From: Clostridiales bacterium
GTDB taxonomy: Bacteria > Bacillota > Clostridia > Christensenellales > Aristaeellaceae
Direction of reading: 5' to 3'
NCBI GenBank assembly: GCA_012522875.1
Contig: JAAYJP010000211.1
Span: 1 to 21,094, forward strand
DNA: 21,094 bases
Part shown: positions 20,955-21,094 of the stretch, piece after piece
How positions within the stretch are numbered: position 1 is the first letter of the stretch
How the letters are laid out: the number at the start of each line of letters is the position of its first letter
Notes under the pieces: generated by a model
What the model was told of the DNA's origin: nothing
What the model saw: only the letters and a program-made list of their open reading frames with translations
The model's database searches: none
Position numbers and translations under genes: made by a program

Positions 20955-21094
20955 ATGATGAAGCGAACAATCCTGCACAGCGACCTGAATGCCTTCTACG
21001 CCAGCGTAGAGGTCATGCTGGACCCAAGCCTACGCGGGAAAGCAGTGGCGGTCTGCGGCAGCACCGAGGAGCGCCACGGCATCGTGCTGGCGAA
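20955..21094 (+). CDS. dinB: Y-family DNA polymerase (DinB-like), 5' part
   Basis: The first 46 codons of a translesion DNA polymerase; the gene runs off the right edge. The N-terminal motif ILHSDLNAFYASVE carries the first catalytic Asp and the steric-gate aromatic region, and is followed by LRGKAVAVCGSTEERHGIVLA, all typical of DNA polymerase IV and related UmuC-type enzymes. Tandem ATGs at 20955 and 20958 follow an AGGTGA site; either can be the start. With so little sequence I cannot separate DinB from other Y-family members. A strong promoter and a possible SOS box lie upstream. Confidence 0.8.
   Translation, partial: MMKRTILHSDLNAFYASVEVMLDPSLRGKAVAVCGSTEERHGIVLA

Overview
The window looks like a chromosomal segment of an anaerobic, fairly GC-rich Firmicute, probably a clostridial lineage. 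I base this on strong AGGAGG-type ribosome binding sites, sigma-A type promoters, an F390/FprA-type flavodiiron protein, a DUF438-type PAS fragment and an XRE/ImmA pair. The taxonomic call is inference; no rRNA or tRNA gene is present.

Layout. Positions 1-1240 hold no intact gene: a large intrinsic terminator (104-154), a short direct repeat, decayed coding relics (444-963, minus) and a two-repeat relic of a type I-E CRISPR array (1006-1094). A nitrilase-family amidohydrolase (1272-2237, minus) faces away from a six-gene operon (2799-9345): a fused two-domain FbpB/AfuB-type permease, its ATPase, a secreted solute-binding protein, a four-helix membrane protein, a ComEC-like metallo-beta-lactamase-fold hydrolase and a HAD hydrolase. 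Then come pfkB-type kinase and LacI-family regulator genes (9424-11346, minus). Divergent from them is a tightly coupled five-gene operon (11555-16152) of four tandem HAD paralogues and an alkaline-phosphatase-superfamily enzyme. A sixth HAD (16209-16835, minus) follows, then an FNR/CRP-type regulator with an N-terminal cysteine cluster, and fprA. The right end (19309-21094) is accessory: a PAS fragment and an ImmA/IrrE peptidase gene, both cut off at an IS5-type remnant, an XRE regulator and the start of a Y-family DNA polymerase gene.

Main discovery candidate. The last gene of the HAD operon encodes a cofactor-independent phosphoglycerate mutase (iPGM) whose sequence is circularly permuted. 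The segment that is normally the C-terminal half (FRPDR-like arginines, ESEK lysine, DxxxH, ADHGN, AHTTNP) comes first; the normal N-terminus (LDGWG, GNSEAGH nucleophile serine, DGRS, GRGIALDRD) comes second. Nearly all catalytic and substrate residues are kept.

How the genes may work together. One 14-bp LacI-type operator (CGCAAACGTTTACG and close variants) lies just downstream of the promoters of the ABC operon, the lacI-pfkB unit and the HAD/iPGM operon, so all three are probably one regulon. The transporter type is shared by ferric iron and by sugar-phosphate (AfuABC) systems. Together with six HAD phosphatase-like proteins, a sugar kinase and a phosphomutase-like enzyme, this suggests uptake and remodelling of an organophosphate or phosphosugar. 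That function is an inference, not shown by the sequence.
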